Source: Capitulum mitella (lineage: Eukaryota > Arthropoda > Thecostraca > Pollicipedomorpha > Pollicipedidae). Taken from it: 64,000 bases of DNA. Shown piece after piece: positions 41,042 to 52,370 of this stretch. Both the position numbers and the translations under genes were made by a program. The number at the start of each line of letters is the position of its first letter. Position 1 is the first letter of the stretch. The notes under the pieces were generated by a model. That model saw only the letters and a program-made list of their open reading frames with translations, was not told the origin of the DNA and made no database searches. The DNA is taken from contig CP099842.1 of NCBI GenBank assembly GCA_030062745.1, positions 24,151,822 to 24,215,821 on the forward strand, read 5' to 3'.

Positions 41042-42674
41042 CTGCGGAACGGGCGGCGGGACTGTCAGAATACCGTGGGAGCGTCGCTTCCTGTTCCACA
41101 GGATTATGGCGCCCTCCGGGTTAGAGAAAATGCTCAGTTGGAGCGTCGGTCTCGTGGCTGACTTGCGCCACGTACCTAATGTGTTTCCTGTAGCGAGGAT
41201 AACGGCTCATGACGTGATTTCAAGAGATTTCCTTTCGTAGCAATTTCACAGCGTTAAGATCATCCCCATCGTACTCGCGGAATGCCGTATCTACCGGCGA
41301 AATGTGGTTATCTAGCTATTTTTCATCTCAGGTAGCCGGCTAACGTGCGAAAAGACCATGACGCCGGAGGCAGTAATCAGACCAGCAGGCCGGAACTCCG
41401 CCTGAGGAAAACTGTGGGGTTCACGTGACCAGACACTCAGAAGCCGAGGGTCCATGCAGATGTTTGGGCGTTACCACTTCCGTCCGTGACCGGCAGTGAC
41501 GGACATGTGACATAAAAACCGGCAAAATCCGGTTATGGCAGTGTCGTACAATCCTACTCTGAGGCAAATAGTGATGTACAATGGTGATAAGATTTACGAG
41601 CCATGCAGTGCCGCTAAAAGACATTCTGGAACAGACTGGCCCCGTCCTTGATATACCCGCGAACGCGGTCGATGCGTCGCAGTTAGCGACGACAACCCGA
41701 ATCCAATGCGTTGTACAGGAGATGCATGGAAATTTTTGAAAAAAATGTCAGTCCCTCTAACTTTGAAAACACTGGTACTCTTATCAAAAACACTAATGCC
41801 AGTCGCGATAACACAGTGGTACACAATAATACCGCGAAGGCAGCGAGAATGATTAGGAGAAAGGCTTCGTTGCTTTGAAGGCTCCGTCTGTGGAGACGGG
41901 AAGGGTTGTCTACCCACCGTTCCCCGCTGCGTCCGACTCACCCCATAGTCCGGCTCCGTAGAGTCCTCGTCGGCCGCCGTCTGCTCCGCGGCAGGCTTTG
42001 CCCGCGCGGCGCCTCTGTCACCGGCGGGTTCGTCGCCGGCGGCGCGCCGCCCGGCCGCGCCGAACACCACCCGCTCCACCCTGGTGCCGTCCTCGCGCAC
42101 GGTCACCGTCGGCGGGTGCGTCGGCAGCGGCGGGTGGGTGGGGAACAGTACCGCCGCGTCCAGTGCCGGCGTAGGCGTGGTGGTCGGCGGGGACGGCCGA
42201 TGCTGCTGTCCGCGCTGCTGGGCGCGGGGCCGAGGATAGCGCTGCTGCTGGAGGAAGTACGGACGCTGCTGGGTGTAGTACTGCGGCTGCCGCTGCTGGG
42301 CGGCGTCCGCCGGCAGCGGGGCCTGCTCTGGCAGGGAGTTGAAAGGAAAGCCGGGATCGCGGTAGGCCGGCCCAGGCACGGTCGGTTGATACGCGGGGTA
42401 GTCGTACTCTGGCTCCACGTACCCCTCATAGTAGTACTGAGGGTGAGCATATCTCGGACGGTCGTGTTGAGGACCCGCGTACCTCGGACGGCCGTGCTGA
42501 GCCCTCGCAGAAGCCGCGCAGAGCAGCGTGGTCATCAACAGCACCTGGCGGGCACACACGACTCTATCAACTTGGCGACGCCGTGCGGCGATGATGAGAA
42601 GAGGGGCCGTAAAAGCAGACGTCTCGCCATTACTCTGAACTCGGAAGGACGGCTGTCGTCCGACGTACCTGCAT
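40718..42674 (-). CDS. RR-type chitin-binding cuticle protein, three exons
   Basis: Secreted structural cuticle protein, 310 residues in three exons: 42669-42674, 41942-42544 and 40718-41041, all phase 0. Exon 1 codes only Met-Gln, the usual layout for arthropod cuticle genes. MQVLLMTTLLCAASARA is the signal peptide, cleaved about before Gln18. Residues 18-203 are a Pro/Tyr/Gln-rich low-complexity region (RPRYAGPQHDRPRYAHPQYY, QQRPYFLQQQRYPRPRAQQ). The Rebers-Riddiford chitin-binding domain spans about 210-268: YGFSVNDPASNNDYG, GSYRIALPDGRTQIVTYRAD, GFVAEVTYEG. The close LPDGRTQIVTY form is common in crustacean cuticle proteins. Reading frame and splice sites are intact. A TATA box sits about 80 bp upstream of the ATG. 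Expression is probably moult-linked in epidermis (inference). Confidence 0.93.
41942..42544 (-). CDS. RR cuticle gene exon 2
   Basis: 201 codons from VLLMTTLLCAAS after GCCCGCCAG| to DYG before GGG|GTGAGT. Signal peptide core plus Pro/Tyr/Gln-rich region and a linker containing TVTVREDGTRVERVVFG. Confidence 0.9.
42669..42674 (-). CDS. RR cuticle gene exon 1 (Met-Gln)
   Basis: ATGCAG followed directly by the strong donor GTACGT. Only two codons, phase 0; joins to exon 2 across a 124-bp intron. Confidence 0.85.
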
Positions 42675-42751
42675 GATGGCCGTATGTCCGGCCGCGCTGT
42701 TTGCCCCGTGGCGGACGGCCCCCACTGCCTCTCTGACCCGCTCCGCCCGTC

Positions 42752-42757
42752 TTTATA
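42752..42757 (-). promoter_or_regulatory. TATA box of RR cuticle gene
   Basis: TATAAA on the minus strand. An initiator-like GGCAGTG places a start near 42726, 31 bases downstream of the first T, giving a leader of about 52 nt. Confidence 0.7.
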
Positions 42758-42759
42758 AC

Positions 42760-44000
42760 TGCCGTCACTCCTGGCGATCCTGCAGGGCGGGGCGCATCAG
42801 TGGGCCGCTCAGGCACGCCATCAGGTGCGCGCCGAACAGTCAGCGCTGGTGCACTCCGGTAGAATGGCTCGCGACGCGGTGGACTGCGGAGCTGTGGACA
42901 GCAGTGCGGTGTGCAGTGTCGTGCCGAGTTCCGAAATCTGGAAGTTATCGTATACGTTTGCGCCTGTAATTACCAGCGAGGCCGTAGGTTGAGCGGGTCT
43001 TACCTCCACTGCCAGAAAAAAAAATGGAACTGAGCCGTCGGCCCGGTCCTGCTTTCTGGAGGCTGAACGAGTAACCATCGGACACCGAATCCTGGAGTCT
43101 TCGCTAGGAGATAGCTGAATCCTTTAACATTTATGCACCTGCATTCGCAATGAGTTCGTTTGCACTTTTGTGCATATGACTGTTTCAGGAGTAATGTTTT
43201 CGCTCTTAGGCTCTTGGGCCTCAAATCCGCTTAAAACAAAACTGGCCATAGCGAAGTAATTTGTTTGGTCTCCTCAAAATCCAGTGTAAAAGGTCGGGTG
43301 TAACGAAATCGGCTATAACGAAGCTTCATTAATGACATTCCCAGTTCTGCGAGATTACGGGCAATTTTTGGTCACGCTGAAAACTTCGGATCTTCTGGAC
43401 AGCAGGAAGCAGAGCGAGAATTATTCGATACAGTCGTGTTCATTGCCCGAAATCTTTCAAGTGGAGACACGCTTACCAAACATGAGGGACCTTTTTGGTG
43501 AGGATACTAAAGGAGGCACCTTTCTTTGATGAGGTCACATTCGCTTGCTGCCTTCGAAAAATTCGCACTTAGCACTCGAGGTGGTTTGCCCTAGAATAAC
43601 GCCCCCTGATGGGGGTAGGGACACATTTTGCCCCTCCCTATTTTCTGATTTTCTCAAGTGATTGCAGCGGAATGTTGTGGCAACTTGCATCGTGAACTTA
43701 CATTCTTCAAAAAATGAATTATCTAGGTCACGTCTGTTGAGGTCATACGGGTCAACTGCAGGGGAATTAGCAGAGTCTCTCCATTCTCCAAAACTCCAGA
43801 GCCGATGGCAGCAAAATGTAGAATCTTAGTCCGTACCATGATCTTACATCTCGCGAAGCGAGGTTAACTTAATCTGAAAATGTTGCATTTCGTCGAAATC
43901 GATCATAACACAATCTGGTGGGTTGTTAGTATTTAAGATATCCCTGTATAGCCGTACGTTATGTAACTTTCTTAGGTCACCTGAGATCAACAAAATACAT
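42760..44000. other. No gene seen
   Basis: Upstream flank of the cuticle gene; no coding signal recognised. Confidence 0.45.
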
Positions 44001-44002
44001 GC

Positions 44003-44290
44003 TCACAAAATGTGATTGAGATCGTTCCGGTGCACCAGCAGAGAAATAAAGAATTCTTCATCTACACTAATTGCCCTCGGATACCTGAGCTGATCCGACC
44101 TAATTTTCTCGTTGCTTGAGGTAACTGCAATTATCGTCTGGTCAAGGTTCCCATCACTTCCCCATGTTACCCATTTACAGAATGCTGCATTTTTTGACAT
44201 ACCGCCGATGACTCCATTAGTGTCATCCAAGCTACCAGTGTATTTGAATTCTCGATTTATCGTCTGGGCTAAGTCTCCACAATGTTTCAC
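44003..44290 (-). CDS. Possible exon, unknown protein
   Basis: 95 codons ending in TGA, from a GTG at 44290 preceded by a CAGCCAG acceptor-like word, so it could be a terminal exon. The translation (KHCGDLAQTINREFKYTGS, NAAFCKWVTWGSDGNLDQT) has balanced composition but matches no family I know. Chance remains likely. Confidence 0.25.
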   Translation of the reverse strand: MKHCGDLAQTINREFKYTGSLDDTNGVIGGMSKNAAFCKWVTWGSDGNLDQTIIAVTSSNEKIRSDQLRYPRAISVDEEFFISLLVHRNDLNHIL

Positions 44291-44299
44291 GCCTGGCTG

Positions 44300-46330
44300 T
44301 CCGGCAGACCTATTTCATACGCAAAGTAATGTACTTCCTTCGGTCCGACACGCGTGCGGCCGTCTGCCGCCGACGAAAGATAGGCCGCGCCACCGGCTTC
44401 TCGACTCCGTTAAGCTGTAGTGACAAAAGTTACCGAACGACGTTGAAATTTAAAACTGCAAAAGATGAACAGTTCAGCAGCACGAAGAGCAGCAGACACA
44501 CGAAATTTCCTCGCCCTAGCGTCATTCCCGCGCAAGCCCGCCCCTCACGCAAAGAAACGTGAGGGGCGGGCAATTTTTGCACCCATCAGTGCACAGTTAA
44601 ATCTGAGATCGGCAGCGTTGGCACCGCGGTCGGCAGCCAGAGCAGTATGCCTGGCACAAGAATGCGACGCGCAGGAGAGGACGAACGCACCCAGCTATTT
44701 TTCTGAGGACGTCGTCGTTCCACGGTGATTGTGCCGAGCAATAAACGATATGCTTGAACATTGCAGTAGAAGATTAAGATGTTAGAGGCAGCTGAGCTGG
44801 TACTGCGACCAAGAAAAGCAAAATGGCTGGAAATTTCAGGATTCCGAGCTGACAATGTGCCAAACGACATGGGCGTGGGAACGGAGGAAGGCGGGGCTAC
44901 CATGCTCCCTCCCCCAACACACATTTCTGGGGAAATTTAAGATTATCCTCATGGCAAAAACGTCTTTGGCTCCCCACTTTTTCTGTATGCTCTTACGCCC
45001 CTTCCAAACGGCGCTCATAAATATATTCCCAAATGCAGAGGCAAACGAAGCGTCATTCGGCCGAGTTTCTCGTGCAGCAGCTCCCGTTGGGAGGGCCTTG
45101 GGAGTGGCGCAACACGTGACACAGCGATTCGACGGCATGCCTGCCTAGGGTTCTAGAATCCGTGTTCCTGTATAAGGCGAGTGCGGCTGGGCGGAGAGGC
45201 AAGCTGAGCTCAGTCGCAGCCAGGACTCCTGATCGCGTGAGGCAAGCGGACGGCGGCATGAACGCATCGCATGGGAGCTGTATGCCGATGAGAAACTGCG
45301 TCGCAGCGTATGGATTCCGTGTTATATTGAAAACCCGTCTTGACTCGTGAATAAACGCGGACTGCATTTCGAAGAACCTCTCGCTGTAGAGATAAAAGAA
45401 CACGAACGAAACATCAGTTTTGTAAGGGAAGTAAGCCTCGCTCGTCATGTGCTCTGTTACGTGTTTAACAGGCCTAAAAAGTCAGTGAAATTTGCCTGTA
45501 AAAACAGCGCCATGAACTAACTGCGGGCTAATTAGAATTAGGATATTTCCCTAGTCGTAACTGCTTCTGAGGTATCCATCTTTCGGTGACTTTATCGCAA
45601 TACGGATACCATTTCACCGGAAGGATAAACGCTTAATACGTTGGTGCATTATGAGGGGCAAATAAGGCAGGGTTTGTCCTAATTGTACCTTTTGCAGTAT
45701 CTAACTAGATATTAAATGTAAAATAACATAAAAAGGCTGAAGTACTAAATCGCCAGATATTCTGGTGGTCAAACACATGAAAAGAGATGTGAAAAAGGAA
45801 TAAGACAGTTTTTCTCCAATATCATTGTCACCGTGCCGCTTCCTCGAAAAGATGGCGCAAATTGGGCAGTTTCCTCTGTTAAAGCATTTCACCAGTGCGG
45901 TAGTTCAGGTTTTCCTGATCTTTGTTCCTCGGCGTTGGAAGACCCCCATGAATGCTGAACGTCTGGTGATATTCGTTTTTCATTCATGAACGATGATATT
46001 CATTTTTGCACTATATTCACTAATTTCATTATGCCACCCGCCTTTGTGATCGCAATTTCAGAACAGAGAGGTCGCAGAATAGTGGAACTTTATCAACAGT
46101 GAGTATGACGATGGCCAAAACAACGCTTAATTGATCAAAGTGATGCTTTTGTCGCGACCATGCTTGTGAATATTTGTAAATCAAAAGCATAGATTATCAA
46201 GCTGCAAACATAACAGAAAATACGCCAGTGGCAACGATTCCTAATACCAGATTGACAAAGATACAGTTTTCTCCTGTTGCCAAGCTTCCGGGACGTCTTC
46301 ATGCAGTAAAATATTTTGAGCATATATCTA
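44300..46330. other. No gene seen
   Basis: Contains a perfect hairpin (44536-44571) and a TATAAGG word at 45171. A TCAGTC initiator-like word follows about 41 bases after the latter, which is too far to support a promoter. Confidence 0.4.
44536..44571. repeat. Perfect GC hairpin, 14-bp stem
   Basis: GCCCGCCCCTCACG, loop CAAAGAAA, CGTGAGGGGCGGGC, followed by AATTTTT. Confidence 0.95.
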
Positions 46331-46334
46331 TATA

Positions 46335-46386
46335 TATGTATATACTATTATCACTCACCACTGTGAGTGATAATAGTATATACATA
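46335..46386. repeat. Perfect 24-bp-stem hairpin
   Basis: Left arm 46335-46358 starts TATGTATATAC and ends TATCACTCAC; loop CACT; the right arm 46363-46386 is its exact reverse complement. Confidence 0.97.
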
Positions 46387-46388
46387 AT

Positions 46389-46422
46389 AGCGAGGTCACC
46401 TTCGGAACAAGATGACCTCGCT
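46389..46422. repeat. Inverted repeat of AGGTCA half-sites
   Basis: AGCGAGGTCA, 14-base spacer, TGACCTCGCT. It begins two bases after the preceding hairpin. Confidence 0.9.
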
Positions 46423-46774
46423 GTACCTTTCCCCATTCGGGAATGTAGCTGCCACTACAGGGATCTGCTCTCTTGCTGACATGCCAAAATGGACCTTGGA
46501 GGGGGAAATGCACCATTCTTCAACCCCAAAACCCTTGTGATTTCAGTGACCTTACTTCGGCGTTTAGGAAATTCTGAACTTTCAGATCACAAGAGTAGCA
46601 GGAACCCCACGCTCATCAGATGCACCTGTCTAGCCACCTCTATGGGATTTGCTCAGATTCCTGTCGGGATCCGAGAACCTTTCCCTGCCCGGTGGGAATT
46701 ATTAGCATAGAGATAAGAAATGCAACTGTTCAATAAGGTGATCCTATAAAAGGTTGTTGTTTCAAAATCATTCA

Positions 46775-49130
46775 GCAGATGTTTTTTCCATTAGATGAGC
46801 CTTGCTATGAAACATTTTGAAAACCACTTTTAAGATATAAAAAATGACCATTTCTAAGGCCATCACAAGTTTTCAATTTAAAAAATGGTATGTATTTCCC
46901 TGCCAAGCGTGAACAAAACCACTTAGAGAGACAAAGTCAAATTCAGAATGCTACAGCTGGCAAACGCTTTCCAACGGTACCAATATGTTGTAGATTGGGT
47001 CTGTCGTTAACCTTCCAGGTCAAGCCAAAGATCAGATTCTTGGTAGTTTTTGGTAGTTACTAAAAGGTTTCTCTCCAGTAGCCAGCAATGGGTTGATATC
47101 AATCCGAAAGGTACTAAAATAGAATCTTCAGTCAAGAACAATCGGTTTGACACCCCATACGATGCATACCGATGTTAAAGTCACGAGTCAGGTTACGTCA
47201 GTGTTATTTTTAAGGGTCCCGAAGAGAAATCCAAATGTCTAAATTTGGGATGAAATGTGGTAAGAATGAGCGATGACCTCGAGTCCAGAGGTACAAATTA
47301 TCTGTAGAGGACTCAACACCCGAAACGTATGATGCACCGGTCATGGGTCAAGTCAGGTCAGCATGTTTGTCCCTATTTTTGTGAACCCAAAAGGACCCCA
47401 GATTTCAAATCTGGGGTGGCCTAGGAGTAGCAACTGGCGCTGAAGCCGAATTCAGTGAACAAAATTACTCCCGAGTGATCCTGCCGCTCGAAAAATCCTC
47501 GAGGTCATCCGAGGTAACCCGGGGAAAATAACCATATTAACTTCAGTCAACCTACATGCCTTTGCAGACATTTGGTTTCATAATTTTATGTCTTCTCACA
47601 AAACAACCACGAAGACGACAGGGAACCATTTCTTGAGGCTATAAACACATACGAGACGTAGCAAGTATGGGACGTAATGAAAGCCGCACATGACCGTCTT
47701 TTCGCTTTTTACTTCATGCGTGCACCTTTCGATAGCTTTGAATTGGTCATGCGATGGTAGTGTATTGTTTGGATAAGGCACTGCACCTCAGCGGCATCGC
47801 GAGAGGCGTCTAGACAGCCTTGCATGAGTTTGATGGCTCTTTCTGCTTTCACACACTCGATGTTCAGTAGTGTGACCACAAAAAAAAAACACGAAATCAT
47901 TCAGCAAATGTGTTTCCCCAGTATCTGGACATTTTTAAGAAACATCTTGAAAACCGTTCCCAAAAATATAAAAAGATGACCATCTCCAAGGAGTCAGTGA
48001 ACATCAGATGTTTGAACGACAACGCATAGAGAGATATCAGACTCACGCAAGACTGTCAAAACGCCTCTCGAGATGACGCTGAGGTACCGAGCACCATCGC
48101 ATGACTAATCCATAACTGTCGAAAGGAGCATTCATGGAGTTAAAAGCCGGAAAAACGACTATGTGCGGGTCTCACTATGTCTTATATGCACTATGTCTCG
48201 TTTGTGTTTATACGTCCAATAAATGACTTCCTGTCAACTTCTCTGAAGTTGTATAGCCAGAATGCATGAAATGGTAAACCCAAAATGCCTGGAAAGGCAT
48301 TCATGTTGACGTGAAGTTGACATTTTAAAGGTAATTTTCCTTGGGTGACCTCAGATGCCTCTAGTGACCTTATTGAGCGGAAAGATCATACGGGGGCAAT
48401 TTGGTCAATGAATTTGATTTCAGCATCAAAGTGTACCAGTGGACATCCCAGATTTGGGGATTCGGGACCAAACTGGAAGCTGACAAAAATAGAGACAAAT
48501 ATGCTGACCTGACCTGACCTTTGACCGGCGCATAATGCGCTCCGGGTATTAGAGTTGTGAGGGGGTCATTTCTGGCGCTGAATTCGAAGTCAGCGCTCAT
48601 TTTTATCCTATATTATCCCAAATTTAGAAATTTGGAGTTTCACTTGTGGACCCCCCAAAATAAGGGCAACGATCTGACGTAAGCTGACCCATGATCTTAG
48701 CACTGATATGCACTGCATGGGGTGTCAATGGATTTCTTATTGACTTAGGAGTCTATTTTAGTGCCCTGTGAATTGATATGGAATCATTTCCGATTACTGG
48801 ACTAAGAACATATCAGAAATTACCGAAAACTACCAAGAGTCTGACTTTTGACCCGACCTGGAACGTCAACGGCTGACCCAGCTATAAAGTATTGGTAACA
48901 TTGGAAAGCACTTGTGGGCTGTAACATCATGGAATTTACATTGTCTCTCTAAGTTGTTTTGGCCACGATCGGCAAGGGAATGTATGCCATTTTCGTCATA
49001 TTTTGCTATGAAAATTTGGATGGCCTAGGAGACGTTCATTTTTTAGATTTTTGAAAAGTTTTTTCAAGATGTTTCTAAGAAAGGTTCAAATAATGGGAGA
49101 ACACATTGTTGCATGTTCATGAAACAAAGA
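46775..49130. mobile_element. Long inverted-repeat element or paired repeats
   Basis: The segment from about 46775 to 47560 and the reverse complement of about 48300-49130 align collinearly with visible divergence. Shared words include ACTTAGAGAGACAA, TTCCAGGTC, CTTGGTAGTTTT, GACACCCCAT, AAATTTGGGAT, GGTCAGGTCAGCAT and TTTGTC. A third partial copy of the end (CAGCAAATGTGTTTCCCC) begins near 47897. No transposase is visible. Either a foldback-like element with arms of about 0.8 kb or copies inserted in opposite orientation. Confidence 0.7.
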
Positions 49131-51158
49131 TGTTTTTTACCAGCTTAATATGCTTGTATGTATTCGAGCGTAAATATAACTTAGGGCCGATTTCCAAATG
49201 ATTGCATGTTGAGCTCAACGGCGAACACCGCCATGATTCCAAGATCGTGCAACACTTGCAATGCTGCACAATGTCGGAGCAGCTCTTCGCAGTGGTCTGA
49301 TGGCTGTCACCTCCTTGCAACTACAATACGCACAAGTCGCATTCACTCGTGAGAAAAAAAATCAAAAAAACTTAAGCAGTACCTTTGCAAAGTTACTGTG
49401 CATGATTCGTGACGGCGGCGGCAGAGAAAATAAAAAACTGAAGAGCTGGAGAAATATCAAACGCCGTTCACAGCAAAGCAGTTCGCAGACGTGACTAGCT
49501 TCTCAGATTTGTCCTTGAAGTTCTTCAAACGCTGCCCCGCCTCACAGATGAAGAAAAAATCCAACAGTCAGGCTTATTTGTCGCACTGTCTAAAAGCGCG
49601 ATTCTCTCACGGTCCCGCGGTACCCAGTCGCTTTGCGAAGAAACAAGTCTGCGAAAACATCATCAAAAAGTACTAGCTGAGACACGCATGGCATGAAGGA
49701 AATATCGTGAGATGCAACTGAAATGCAATACTTCCTACTGATCCTGCAGTTACGCCATCATTAGTTGAAATATGACAGCACACAGCGAAAATATGCGGTA
49801 GAAATACCGCACATGATAACTTTGTTCAAAGGATCCAACGGGTAAGCAGACCATACACGTCATCTCATCAACACGTCTGTTCGATGCAAACTTGTGCTTA
49901 ACTCAGATGGCATTATGCTCAGCACCTACGGGCTATCTACACTGTGCAGACGTGGTCACTGATTGAGTTCATTCTGAAGTTGGCGTTTTTCATATTTTCG
50001 GTCAGAAAATTACTGGTGAACCAGTTACGTTCGGACATTCTAGAAGCAAAAGCGCTAGAGACCTGTGTTCGCGCTGTTACTAGCATGCCTCTGCGTAATA
50101 AACAATGTGCAAGTATAGATTCCAGTCGAAAGGACAACGGAACATATCCTGATACATATCCCGTAACATAGCCTAAGCAATAAAGAATTCACCAAAGCAA
50201 AAATAATACATCAAATCCGTCTCGCTTCTCGCAGCAGTTCGTGAGAAACAATTCAGACCTAAAGAAGTAAGCCTGAAGGCAGTCACGCACGCAAGCAAGC
50301 GCACATCCAAAAACTGGGTGCAGCTCCCCTGGAAGTTTTCCGAGTGACCATGGACGGCGGAACGGGGTGCATGGGGCACCGTGCCCTCCCTGAACTGGCG
50401 AAATTGAGCATTAACCTCATGGTGTTGCATGGAAAGAAATGGCTAGGAAAGTAACCGGCGCCCCCCCCCCCCTCTGCCGGAACACGTTCCGCCACTAGTG
50501 CAAATGGCCCCAATACGAGTGCCCCGATTGCTCAGGAATTCCACATAGCTACGGTTTCAAACTTTTGGCGACCTGACTGCGAATTGAAGCTCAATACCTT
50601 GGCAGGGCACAGACGTATAGCCCCTTTCTCGAGGACATGTTCAAATCCTGATATGTATGGGGACCCTCATCCTGTAGTAAACGTTTTAAGCGTTTCACGG
50701 TATTGGTTCTTACTCAGTTTTATGTGTGGTGTCAACCAAGGTATTAGTAACCTTCACTTCAAGGTCTTCGCTAGGATGACGTTCTTTGAAGGGAAAAAGC
50801 ATGCACTGTGTTTAGTGACCTTTCGTTGAATTTTTACTGAGCTTGGAGAAATCAGGAAGTATTTCGAAAGCGTTGAATCACATGGCAAAAGCAGTCTTAT
50901 TTCCTGACGGAATCCAATGGAAACTGGAATGCAGGAAACACCCTAATCTGGACTTTTTATGATGGCCTGTAAGTCCACCATAAGATATGGAAGGCCTGTG
51001 TGACTGTGACCCTTAAAAGCGCCCATCAGGACACGTCCCACAAGACCCATAGAATCCGTTGGAAATTGGAATCCAATGACATGACATTATTTAACCTTGC
51101 TTTCATAGTGGCCTTTAAGCCTGCCATAACTTTTAAAAATATTTCTGGCGGCTTTTAA
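49131..51158. other. No gene seen; local tandem units at right
   Basis: No coding signal. From about 50900 two diverged units carry GGCCTnTAAGnCC and CCATAA (50964, 51111); a third unit is split by the next element. A C-tract lies near 50460. Confidence 0.45.
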
Positions 51159-52366
51159 CCCTATTCCCGGCAGGGGGGGACGGAATCCGCCCCCCCTCGG
51201 GTTTTTTGCTTGCTAATTCCAGGCTTTTCGACGCAGCTTCACGACACTTGGTGACTTTTCCTAGCTATTCTTTCTACGCGATGTGACAAAATTTCAAAAT
51301 TCTACTTTGCTCAGGGGCGGAGCCAGGCAACGTTTTTGGGAGGCACCTCAGGCCATTTTTGGCCATGTTCAGGGTAAAAGGAAAATGTCTGCCAAAAACA
51401 GAGTTTTAGAGCTAGAACTTAAACTTTTGTATGGATGTATAGCTAAATAGTTGGGCAATGTGCAGATATAATTTTGTTTATCTGAGATCATTTTACAAGG
51501 TCAGGTCAAGGTCAAAAGTTAAAATTTGTTTTTTTGCTATAATTTCGGCACCATTTTTTCAAATGCCAAACCCGGAATAAATATGACGTAGAAGAGTGCC
51601 CTCTACATGTGTAGCAAGTTTCAGCTTGATATCAGGTCGGGTCACGGAGCTATGACCTAAAATGTCAGTGCGCGTACCCTATATCGCAATAGCCATAAAA
51701 TGAAATTTTTGAAATAGAGTGAATTCAAATGATTGAAAACGTTTACAGATAATATTAAATGCACACGAAATCATTCCAAGTGACCTCAAGGTCACTGGAG
51801 GTCATTTAAGGTCAAAGGTTACAAGTTGATCTGAGAAACGTGTGACCGTGACAGTTCTCCTTTTTCATGTCCCTGGCACCGCCTATGCTAACATTATACA
51901 AACATTGTAATGCAATTTGTACTTCTTTAGTATAACATGACTAGCAGAAGCCAAAAAAGGGTGTTTGCCTCTTTTGTTCATTGAGTTGTTAGAAAACTAA
52001 TCCTCCTATTTTTGAAACCTTGTGAACGCCCATGAATTTTCTCGAAATTTTAGATTTGGGGGCCCAAGCTAAAAGCCCTATCCATAATCTCTCGATTCGT
52101 ACCAGTTTCATCGAAATCGGTCGATAAACAAGGGAGTTATAAGAAGTCCAAAAGTACCCCCCATTTTGACATTTTTGCCCCCCTGTATCCACAAATTTCA
52201 AAATTTTGGAAATTTCTTTTTATAAAAATGTAGTTCACGTGACGGCAAATCGATTGCCGTTTGTTGCAATGAAATCGGACAAGTAGTTCTCGAGATCTCA
52301 GGGGGGGCCGAATCCGCCCCCTTGCCGGGAATCGACCATACCTAGTCTAGCCCTCCGGGAATAGGG
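51159..52366. mobile_element. piggyBac-like non-autonomous element 1 (1208 bp)
   Basis: Ends CCCTATTCCCGG and CCGGGAATAGGG are perfect 12-bp inverted repeats flanked on both sides by TTAA (51155-51158, 52367-52370). TTAA duplication and CCC ends are hallmarks of piggyBac-type transposons. A second subterminal inverted pair (TTCCCGGCA, G-run, CGGAATCCG) lies inside. No transposase is present. The interior holds many AGGTCA words. Confidence 0.82.
51781..51821. promoter_or_regulatory. Cluster of AGGTCA half-sites
   Basis: TGACCT at 51781-51786, then AGGTCA at 51789, 51799 and 51809 with 4-base spacers (DR4, DR4), then AGGTTA at 51816. These are consensus half-sites for RXR/USP-type nuclear receptors; binding is inferred only. 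Confidence 0.45.
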
Positions 52367-52370
52367 TTAA

